Origin: Oscillospiraceae bacterium
Lineage (GTDB): Bacteria; Bacillota; Clostridia; Oscillospirales; CAG-272
Assembly (NCBI GenBank): GCA_015064065.1
Contig: SVSY01000012.1
Coordinates: 1 to 32,142 of the forward strand
Direction of reading: 5' to 3'
DNA length: 32,142 bases
In this document: positions 7,349-13,478 of the stretch, piece by piece
Numbering within the stretch: position 1 is the stretch's first letter
Layout: every line of letters begins with the position of its first letter
Notes under the pieces: model-generated
The model's database searches: none
What the model saw: the letters and a program-made list of their open reading frames with translations, nothing else
What the model was told of the DNA's origin: nothing
Translations under genes and position numbers: made by a program

Positions 7349-8986
7349 ATGCAGCTTACACAGATATCAAACAAGCTGATATCGACAGTGAATAATAAAT
7401 ACAGATACATTTTCCTTGCTCTCGGCGGACTTCTTACGGGACTTATGCTCGTATTTACAAAGCTCGGATTTTTTGAGTGGATAACTATGATACCCGTAGG
7501 TATCGTTGTACTTGTGCGAGCATCCGACAGAGCAGTAAGGCTTCGTTCACTTTATTTTGACGGACTGATCTTTTTTTACGCGTATTATCTTGTTTGCTAT
7601 CATTGGTTCGTCTATTTGTATCCGTTGGAATTTATCGATGGAATGACAAAAGGCGCGGCACTTGCGGTAGTGATACTCGCGTGGTTTGGGCTTTCGCTTC
7701 TTCAGACTCTTATGGGCGGATGTGTTTTCGTCTTTGCGGGAATTCTGTTCAGATGTCGTTTGTGCGAGCGCTTTGCGTTGCTTCGTCCGTTCGTTGCGGC
7801 GGCTTTGTGGGCGGTTTTTGAATGGAGCCAAACGATAGGCTGGTGGGGCGTTCCGTGGGGACGTTTGCCGATAGGACAGTCAAAATATCTTGTGGGTCTG
7901 CAGACCGCATCCTACCTTGGTTCTTATTTCGTTACTTTTTTGATAGTAGCGGTTAATTTTTTGCTTGCGTATGCATTGATATGCCATACTAAGTGGAAAC
8001 GCGGTGTCATACTCGCGGCATCTCTTCTTGTTTTTCAGTACGGCGCAGGTACGCTTATTTGGTTTACGACGGATATCGAAGACGGAAAGGCAATAAAAGT
8101 AGCTTGTATTCAAGGAAATATCTCGTCGAGTGATAAGTGGAGTGACGATAGCGAGATAAAAACAACTGAGGTCTATACAAGACTTGTCGCAAAAGCGGCA
8201 GAGGAAGGCGCAGAACTTGTAGTTCTTCCCGAAACTGCGTTTCCGTATGATTTCGATTCAGATCAATACGCCTATTTTAATAAGACTTTTGGGGATATTT
8301 CGAAGCGTTACGGCATCTACGTTTTAGTTGGAGCATATACTCAAGAGGGAGAAAAAGATTCGCTCAATTCGCTGATATGCTATGCGCCGAGCGGCGAAAG
8401 GCTTGACACGGTATACTCAAAACAGCACCTGGTTCCGTTTGGCGAATACGTTCCTCTTCGCCCGCTTATAGAAACGCTGATACCTCCTCTTGCAGAGCTC
8501 GTTCTCAGCTCTGACGACATCGATGCGGGAGAGGGAGCTAACGTTATAGAAACGGGGGAGTTCGCTATAGGCGCTCTGATCTGTTTTGACTCGATATACG
8601 AGGAGCTTACGTACGATAGCGTACGCAACGGGGCAGAGCTTATATGCCTTGCAACTAATGACTCGTGGTTCAGCGATTCGGCTGCTCTGTATATGCATAA
8701 CGCACAGGCACAGATCCGAGCTATAGAAAGCGGAAGATATGTTACAAGGGCGGCAAATACGGGAATTTCCACCGTGATAACCCCGAGAGGCGAGGTGATC
8801 TCTATGCTTGATCCGCTCGTAGAGGGAAACGTATATGCTACCGTGTATGCGCGCAGTGCGGATACCGTCTGTGTACATATAGGCAATACTTTCGTATGGA
8901 TATTATTTGCATCGCTTATCGGTGTTTTCGCCGATGGTCTTGTTAATAAACTGAAAACTTCTAAGAAAAATGATAAAAAAGCTTGA
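7349..8986 (+). CDS. lnt: Apolipoprotein N-acyltransferase
   Basis: Lnt transfers a third acyl chain to the N-terminal cysteine of lipoproteins at the membrane. The 545 residues start with about six to seven membrane segments (to about residue 245), then a nitrilase-like domain. The catalytic triad is visible by position and context: Glu295 in LPETAFPYD, Lys358 in YSKQHLVPFGEYVPLR and Cys412 in LICFDSIYEE. A final membrane segment (VWILFASLIGVFADGLV) precedes a lysine-rich tail. AAGGAG overlaps the end of the upstream gene and the gap is four bases, so the two are probably translationally coupled. The -35 box of the lipoprotein promoter overlaps the lnt stop. Confidence 0.93.
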   Translation: MQLTQISNKLISTVNNKYRYIFLALGGLLTGLMLVFTKLGFFEWITMIPVGIVVLVRASDRAVRLRSLYFDGLIFFYAYYLVCYHWFVYLYPLEFIDGMTKGAALAVVILAWFGLSLLQTLMGGCVFVFAGILFRCRLCERFALLRPFVAAALWAVFEWSQTIGWWGVPWGRLPIGQSKYLVGLQTASYLGSYFVTFLIVAVNFLLAYALICHTKWKRGVILAASLLVFQYGAGTLIWFTTDIEDGKAIKVACIQGNISSSDKWSDDSEIKTTEVYTRLVAKAAEEGAELVVLPETAFPYDFDSDQYAYFNKTFGDISKRYGIYVLVGAYTQEGEKDSLNSLICYAPSGERLDTVYSKQHLVPFGEYVPLRPLIETLIPPLAELVLSSDDIDAGEGANVIETGEFAIGALICFDSIYEELTYDSVRNGAELICLATNDSWFSDSAALYMHNAQAQIRAIESGRYVTRAANTGISTVITPRGEVISMLDPLVEGNVYATVYARSADTVCVHIGNTFVWILFASLIGVFADGLVNKLKTSKKNDKKA

Positions 8987-9011
8987 CTTTATGTTTGATT
9001 TGTGATAGAAT
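8983..9011 (+). promoter_or_regulatory. Promoter of the small lipoprotein gene
   Basis: TTGACT (8983-8988) overlapping the lnt stop codon, a 17-base spacer and TAGAAT (9006-9011), with TGTGA before the -10. Confidence 0.85.
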
Positions 9012-9047
9012 TGTGATGTCATAATTTAGAAAGGAGATTTTATAATT

Positions 9048-9461
9048 ATGAAAAACACACTTAGAATTTTGGCAGTTGCAATGGTAGCGGTAATGCTTTG
9101 CTTGACTCTTGCATCCTGTGGCGGTCCTAACCCCGATCCTGATAAGGCTCTCGAGTCTCTCAAGGAAAACGGCGTTACTTTTGCAGGCAAGGATACTCTG
9201 GTTATCCCCACAGCGCTTAAGGTTTTGGGCGTTGACGGTATCTCCAGCGTTGTAAGCGGAACCGGCAAGATCGATGACAAGTATGCTCACGTTACTATTA
9301 TCTACTTCGAAGAAGCTGAAGATGCAAATAATGCTTTCGAGAAGGTTGAAGATTACGCAGACGGTAAGAAAGGCGATGCTGAGGATTCTGATTGGGTATT
9401 CAAGAAGTCCGGAAAGATGATCTACTACGGAACTAAGGATGCAGTCAAGGCTGCTAAGTAA
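9048..9461 (+). CDS. Small lipoprotein of unknown function
   Basis: A 137-residue secreted lipoprotein. The signal sequence MKNTLRILAVAMVAVMLCLTLASC ends in a clear lipobox LASC, so Cys24 should be lipidated and the mature protein anchored on the outer face of the membrane. The mature part (about 113 residues) is small, charged and rich in Lys, Asp and Glu, with no motif I recognise. It has its own promoter and an AAGGAG site 11 bases upstream of the ATG. Its codons (AAG, GCT, GTT) look like those of a well expressed gene. It lies directly after lnt, whose product could acylate it. Confidence 0.88.
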   Translation: MKNTLRILAVAMVAVMLCLTLASCGGPNPDPDKALESLKENGVTFAGKDTLVIPTALKVLGVDGISSVVSGTGKIDDKYAHVTIIYFEEAEDANNAFEKVEDYADGKKGDAEDSDWVFKKSGKMIYYGTKDAVKAAK

Positions 9462-9479
9462 TTAAAATTTAATACTTAT

Positions 9480-9504
9480 CCCCCTTCGTACGAAGGGGGA
9501 TTTT
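9480..9504 (+). terminator. Terminator after the lipoprotein gene
   Basis: A perfect palindromic stem CCCCCTTCG / CGAAGGGGG (9480-9499) followed by ATTTTC. The T run is short, so some read-through into the next gene is possible. Confidence 0.8.
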
Positions 9505-9537
9505 CAATCGGGAAATACTTATTAAAGAGGGAATACT

Positions 9538-10251
9538 ATGCGTAAGAAAGTAGTTGGAATATCTCACTCGGGCGATGCTGCAGAGGGAGTTTGCAGAATC
9601 AGTCAGGAATATATAAACAGTCTGATAGGCGCGGGGGTAATGCCAATTATACTTCCGTCTGCGACTGACGAAGAGAGTATTGAGCAGATGCTTGATATGT
9701 GCGATGGGATCTTGCTGTCAGGAGGACCCGATATAGAGCCTGCTCGATACGGCGAACAAAAGATAGAAAAATGCGGGGATATAAGTGCGGAGCGCGATGC
9801 GTTTGAAATTCTTCTTACACAAATGGCTGTAAAAAAAGATAAACCCGTTCTTGCTATCTGTCGCGGTGTGCAGATGCTCAACGTTTGCTTTGGAGGAACT
9901 CTTTGGCAGGATGTTCCGTCCCAGATAGAAAAGTCGCTGCAACATTCTACAGTGGAAAAAAAGCTTGCGGAACATACAGTGGATATAGTAGACGACAAAA
10001 TTTTTGACATTATAGATATCACAGATAAGAAGATATCGGTAAACAGCTTTCACCACCAAGCTGTAAAAAAGCTTGCGGACGGTTTTAAGATATTTGCGGT
10101 ATCAAAAGAGGACGGGGTAATAGAGGGGATATATATGCCTGAAAAGAAATTTGTTGTTGGATTTCAGTGGCACCCCGAGAGAATGACAGAATACGATCAG
10201 AATGCGATAAATATTTTTAAGGCATTTTCTGATTCGATGAAAAATTTTTAA
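9538..10251 (+). CDS. Gamma-glutamyl-gamma-aminobutyrate hydrolase-like class I amidotransferase (peptidase C26)
   Basis: A 237-residue PuuD/peptidase-C26-type hydrolase that cleaves gamma-glutamyl bonds; the physiological substrate is not deducible. Family landmarks are GVMPIILPS, DGILLSGGPDIEPARYGE, the nucleophile Cys108 in AICRGVQMLNV, NSFHHQAV and the catalytic His212-Pro-Glu214 in QWHPERM. The ATG at 9538 has GAGGG seven bases upstream. No clear promoter separates it from the lipoprotein terminator, so it may be expressed by read-through. No polyamine genes are nearby. Confidence 0.88.
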   Translation: MRKKVVGISHSGDAAEGVCRISQEYINSLIGAGVMPIILPSATDEESIEQMLDMCDGILLSGGPDIEPARYGEQKIEKCGDISAERDAFEILLTQMAVKKDKPVLAICRGVQMLNVCFGGTLWQDVPSQIEKSLQHSTVEKKLAEHTVDIVDDKIFDIIDITDKKISVNSFHHQAVKKLADGFKIFAVSKEDGVIEGIYMPEKKFVVGFQWHPERMTEYDQNAINIFKAFSDSMKNF

Positions 10252-10270
10252 AATATTTTTCAATTTAGTG

Positions 10271-10299
10271 TTGACAAACCGAGCAAAGTGTGCTATAAT
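10271..10299 (+). promoter_or_regulatory. Promoter of tRNA-Lys
   Basis: Perfect TTGACA (10271-10276), a 17-base spacer and perfect TATAAT (10294-10299), with TGC before the -10. The tRNA begins 20 bases further on. Confidence 0.92.
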
Positions 10300-10318
10300 A
10301 CTGCCGTTGCGAAAAAAT

Positions 10319-10394
10319 GCACCTTTAGCTCAGTTGGTAGAGCAACTGACTCTTAATCAGTGGGTCCCGGGTTCGAATCCCTGAAGGTGCACCA
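10319..10394 (+). tRNA. tRNA-Lys (anticodon CTT), CCA encoded
   Basis: A full cloverleaf is visible. The acceptor stem GCACCTT pairs with AAGGTGC, the D-arm contains AGCTCAGTTGGTAGAGC, the anticodon arm is ACTGA-CTCTTAA-TCAGT with anticodon CTT, and the T-loop is GTTCGAATC. The discriminator A at 10391 is followed by an encoded CCA. It has its own consensus promoter and a strong terminator. Its 3' end reappears in degenerate form in the tandem repeats downstream. Confidence 0.97.
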
Positions 10395-10395
10395 T

Positions 10396-10436
10396 AAAAA
10401 TAAGAGAGACCGATAAAATCGGTCTCTCTTATTTTT
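10396..10436 (+). terminator. Terminator of tRNA-Lys
   Basis: A perfect stem of 18 base pairs (AAAAATAAGAGAGACCGA / TCGGTCTCTCTTATTTTT) with loop TAAAA and a T run as its 3' arm. The A-rich 5' arm makes it symmetrical. Confidence 0.95.
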
Positions 10437-10441
10437 ATCGC

Positions 10442-10606
10442 TTCACAAAACGGTTCGAACCCCGCGACGAGACGCAAAGCGTCCGTCGCTAAAGCTTGCG
10501 CTACCGCTGCATAAACGATAATATGGTATTATTGCGCAAGCATAGGGTTCGATATCCCTGAAGCTTAACGACAGACCGACATCGTCGGTCTGTTTTCTTT
10601 TATTCG
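10442..10606 (+). repeat. tRNA-Lys tail repeat, copy 1
   Basis: Arm A at 10464-10489 (GCGACG..CGTCGC), arm B at 10494-10541 (GCTTGCGC / GCGCAAGC, with an inner ATAATA / TATTAT hairpin), closing pair TCGAACCC (10455-10462) with GGGTTCGA (10545-10552), and terminator at 10572-10601. The T-arm-like part has one extra T (TTCGATATCC). The 5' end contains the palindrome GGTTCGAACC. Confidence 0.88.
10572..10601 (+). terminator. Terminator in repeat copy 1
   Basis: CAGACCGAC / GTCGGTCTG, loop ATC, followed by TTTTCTTTT. It is oriented for plus-strand transcription only. Confidence 0.85.
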
Positions 10607-10770
10607 TTCACATAACGATTTGAACCCCGCAACGAGACGCAAAGCGTCCGTTGCTAAAGCTTGCGCTACCACAGCACAGACGATAATATGAAATAAAGGC
10701 GCAAGTATAGGGTTCGAATCCCTGAAAACAGTTCGCAGACCGACGATGTCGGTCTGTTTTCTTTTATTCG
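10607..10770 (+). repeat. tRNA-Lys tail repeat, copy 2
   Basis: Arm A at 10629-10654 reads GCAACG..CGTTGC, a paired G-C to A-T change relative to copy 1 (10631 with 10652). Arm B keeps CTTGCGC / GCGCAAG but its inner hairpin has decayed. The T-arm sequence GGGTTCGAATCCCTGAA is identical to that of the tRNA. The closing stem keeps pairing through a G-T wobble (TTTGAACCC). Confidence 0.88.
10736..10765 (+). terminator. Terminator in repeat copy 2
   Basis: CAGACCGAC / GTCGGTCTG, loop GAT, followed by TTTTCTTTT. Confidence 0.85.
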
Positions 10771-10935
10771 TTCACATAACGATTCGAACCCCGCGACGAG
10801 ACGCAAAGCGTCCGTCGCTAAAGCTTGCGCTACCGTTGCATAAACGATAATATGGCATTATTGCGCAAGCATAGGGTTCGATATCCCTGAAGCTTAACGA
10901 CATACCGACATCGTCGGTCTGTTTTCTTTTATTCG
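10771..10935 (+). repeat. tRNA-Lys tail repeat, copy 3
   Basis: Nearly identical to copy 1, including the extra T in the T-arm-like part. Arm A is at 10793-10818. The terminator at 10901-10930 has one mismatch at the stem base (CATACCGAC) but keeps its T run. Confidence 0.88.
10901..10930 (+). terminator. Terminator in repeat copy 3
   Basis: ACCGAC / GTCGGT stem with one mismatch below it, followed by TTTTCTTTT. Confidence 0.75.
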
Positions 10936-11000
10936 TTCACATAACGATTCGAACCCCGCGACGAGACGCAAAGCGTCCGTTGCTAAAGCTTGCGCTACCG
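10936..11000 (+). repeat. tRNA-Lys tail repeat, copy 4 (5' part only)
   Basis: Contains the flank, arm A at 10958-10983 with a G-T wobble (GCGACG..CGTTGC) and the first strand of arm B (GCTTGCGC), then diverges after GCTACCG. The T-arm-like half is missing. Confidence 0.85.
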
Positions 11001-11007
11001 CCATACA

Positions 11008-11030
11008 AACACGGTCTGCCGTTTTTTATT
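11008..11030 (+). terminator. Terminator ending the repeat array
   Basis: ACGG-TCTG-CCGT followed by TTTTTTATT, extendable by A-T pairs. It stands where copy 4 would otherwise carry its own terminator. Confidence 0.65.
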
Positions 11031-11071
11031 GTTAATAAAACTATTACTGTAATAAAATTTGAAAAATTCTA

Positions 11072-11100
11072 TTCCATTTGATCGAAATATGTGATATAAT
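11072..11100 (+). promoter_or_regulatory. Promoter of the membrane-anchored GH-like gene (extended -10)
   Basis: TATAAT at 11095-11100 with TGA directly before it (TGTGATATAAT). The -35 at the 17-base distance is poor (TTCCAT), so the extended -10 probably carries the promoter. Confidence 0.65.
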
Positions 11101-11153
11101 ATATTGAGAATGCTTGATGTGCATAATTTACTTTGTTGAAAGGGAGGAAAGCC

Positions 11154-13433
11154 GTGAAAAAGATACTGTCTGTATTCGTATTGTTGTGTATTTTGTGTGT
11201 TAACGTTGTTTTACCTTCCTATGCAATCGACGACGCCGATACGAACGATTCGTCACAAACGCCGAAAGAGAACGAAACGTTATCTGACGTTCTTACATAT
11301 ACGTGCATATACGACGTTGAAGAAAAGAGGGTAAGGCTTAGCGGAAGTATTGATAATCGTCTGTTTGGCAAGTATGGAGATTGTACGCTTTGCGTTTATG
11401 CCGTGCCTGTTGGTGTTACCGAGCAAGAGGTGGCGGCAGATCCGGAGGCTAAACCGCTTGCCGAAACTGCTGCATCGATAAAATTTGAATTTTCATTTAA
11501 GGCTGATAAGATAAAATACAGGTATTCGAGATACGCAATATTCTTTCGCTCGCCCGACGGTCTAATGACACTTGCCGCAAACGCACAATATCCAGAGGTC
11601 GAAGCCGTGTCGGAGGAGCAGAGCGGTATACGCAACTACAAAGGACTTGCAACGCAGTTTTCTTCATTTGCTACTGAGAGCGACGCGGGAACACTTATTT
11701 TGCCCGTATATTTTGAGGAGCTTTTTTCTCAGAATTCAAGTAATACTTTCATATTGGCAGAAGGGAAACAGTATTTTTTTAACAGCTCAGTAATAGACGG
11801 ACTTGACGTTGCAATAAACTCGGCATCTGTAGCGGGAACTAAAGTTTATCTTCGCTTTTTGTACAGAGAGACAAACACCGAACTTGGAACAGTAGTCGAA
11901 CATTCTGTTCCTCATCTTGATAAAGAGGATGAGCTTATCCGTATTCACGCGGCAGTGTCTTTTTTGACCGAGCGTTACTCACAACCGGAAAAAAATAAAA
12001 TATCCGGATTCGTCCTCGGTGACTTTTGGAATGAGCCGCGTAAAATATCTGACACGGAGTCGCTTAAGCGTTACGTGATGCTTTGCGGAGAATACGCAGT
12101 AGTGGTCGCTAATGCCGCAAGAACGGTGAATAATTCAATAGATATAGTCATTCCCTTTGACGGAAGTGACTTCGCTGAGAATACGGAGGAAGAACCACAA
12201 AATCCCTCAAAAATGCTTTTTGAGAAGGTTTTTGAGTATCTTGACAACGGATTCAACAGAGGCTTGAAGTGCTCGTTGCTTGTGTATTCAAGCCATACCC
12301 CTTTGGGTATAACCGAACTAACTAAAAATACGCTTATAGACGTTGCAATTCAAGGAAACACGGGAAAGTTTTGCGCGGGAGAACAAAAGAGCTTTTCGTC
12401 GTATTTGAATGAGATTTCCCACAGATATGAGAGCTGTCCGCAAAACTACATTTTTGAATGGATGCCGGCTCCGGTCCTGAGGGATAATGCACTGTCGACG
12501 GCGTACGTCTATTCCTATTATTCTTTGCTTCTCGATCCTGCCGTAACGGCTTTTGTGATCAGATCCTCTCCCAACGGTGCAGATCTGCGAGATATCGGGC
12601 ATATGATAAAATTTATAGATACGCACGAAGGAGCAGATGAAACCAAGGACATTCCAAGATTTTTTGGGAAAAAAGCGTGGAGTGAAATTTTAGGCACTAC
12701 CAGCGACACGAATTTATCTGTTAAGCACTATTTTAATTCCGAGCCTCGCCTCAACACCAAAGAAAAATTTTTGGGTGAGTTTGGATACTTTGATCCTTCT
12801 GCTACGGGTATGCTTGTCGATTGGCAGGAGGGAAATAACTGCTTGGGGATAAAATTGGAAAACACCCAAGAGGGTGAACGCTTATTAAGATCCGATCTGC
12901 TTATGGAAGATCAGGAATATGCAGAGACAATGTATGTTTTCGAATATTCCGAAAATATGATATACACTCAGAATATTAAATTGAGATTTGATATAGTCGG
13001 AGCTGAGGAAAATGCTCTTTACGAGCTTAAACTTATATTGGGAAGCTCGAAAAATAAACTCGAAAGCTCGTGTATCGTCAGTGGAAATTCCATAAATGAA
13101 ATGATCGTTGATATTTCAAAATGTGCTACCGTAAATATGATCGATTTTATCAGAATATCCGTCAGATCTCTTGACGGGAAGTCTGATACGTGTAGCTTGT
13201 TGCTTTATGAACTGTGCGGATTGAGTAATGAGTATGATTCGGAAGAATTAAAGAATCTCGTTCATGCGGAAAGAGAAAAGATCAGAGATACCGGGGACGA
13301 CGAGGAGGAAAAGAATTCTTTTGCGCAGATCCTGTTGGCAATGGGGATAGTAATGGTAACGGCAGTTCTTGGAGTTGCAATTTTCTTGAGTTTTAGAAAA
13401 GAAGATAAAAATACTGATACAAAGGACAAATAG
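11154..13433 (+). CDS. Secreted, membrane-anchored protein with glycosidase-like (clan GH-A) motifs; DUF5722-like
   Basis: Starts with GTG at 11154, behind AGGGAGG; the track start (TTG, seven codons earlier) would translate the ribosome site. The 759 residues have a signal peptide (MKKILSVFVLLCILC..PSYA, cleavage about 24), an N-terminal beta-rich part, a central TIM-barrel-like region and one C-terminal membrane helix (about 722-742, ILLAMGIVMVTAVLGVAIFLSF) with a short basic tail. GFVLGDFWNEP (Glu294) looks like a clan GH-A acid/base site and NYIFEWMPAP (Glu435) a possible nucleophile. The region LTERYSQPEKNKISGFVLG resembles DUF5722 from memory; no search was possible. No LPXTG motif. It directly precedes dnaE (45 bases). 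Substrate unknown. Confidence 0.7.
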   Translation: MKKILSVFVLLCILCVNVVLPSYAIDDADTNDSSQTPKENETLSDVLTYTCIYDVEEKRVRLSGSIDNRLFGKYGDCTLCVYAVPVGVTEQEVAADPEAKPLAETAASIKFEFSFKADKIKYRYSRYAIFFRSPDGLMTLAANAQYPEVEAVSEEQSGIRNYKGLATQFSSFATESDAGTLILPVYFEELFSQNSSNTFILAEGKQYFFNSSVIDGLDVAINSASVAGTKVYLRFLYRETNTELGTVVEHSVPHLDKEDELIRIHAAVSFLTERYSQPEKNKISGFVLGDFWNEPRKISDTESLKRYVMLCGEYAVVVANAARTVNNSIDIVIPFDGSDFAENTEEEPQNPSKMLFEKVFEYLDNGFNRGLKCSLLVYSSHTPLGITELTKNTLIDVAIQGNTGKFCAGEQKSFSSYLNEISHRYESCPQNYIFEWMPAPVLRDNALSTAYVYSYYSLLLDPAVTAFVIRSSPNGADLRDIGHMIKFIDTHEGADETKDIPRFFGKKAWSEILGTTSDTNLSVKHYFNSEPRLNTKEKFLGEFGYFDPSATGMLVDWQEGNNCLGIKLENTQEGERLLRSDLLMEDQEYAETMYVFEYSENMIYTQNIKLRFDIVGAEENALYELKLILGSSKNKLESSCIVSGNSINEMIVDISKCATVNMIDFIRISVRSLDGKSDTCSLLLYELCGLSNEYDSEELKNLVHAEREKIRDTGDDEEEKNSFAQILLAMGIVMVTAVLGVAIFLSFRKEDKNTDTKDK

Positions 13434-13478
13434 GCCAAGAAATTTATCAATATACGTAGATACTAAAGGAGGTGCGGA

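Larger units (their letters stand above)
10442..11000 (+). repeat. Tandem array of four structured repeats of about 165 bp behind tRNA-Lys
   Basis: Non-coding stretch between the tRNA-Lys terminator and the next promoter. Four direct repeats begin at 10442, 10607, 10771 and 10936 (spacing 165, 164 and 165; the last is partial). Each full unit holds a GC-rich hairpin arm A, a second hairpin arm B, a T-arm-like GGGTTCGAATCCCTGAA and a Rho-independent terminator. The T-arm plus terminator plus TTC(G/A)..TTCACA flank matches the 3' end of tRNA-Lys and its downstream DNA, so the array appears to have grown from duplications of the tRNA tail. No ORF of note and no internal promoter is seen. Confidence 0.92.

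Noticed and set aside
10442-11000. CRISPR array
   Set aside because: The repeat unit is about 165 bp and nearly the whole unit is repeated; there are no short repeats with unique spacers and no cas genes.
10442-11000. Integron attC array or insertion sequence
   Set aside because: No cassette ORFs, integrase, transposase or target-site duplications are visible, and the units contain terminators.
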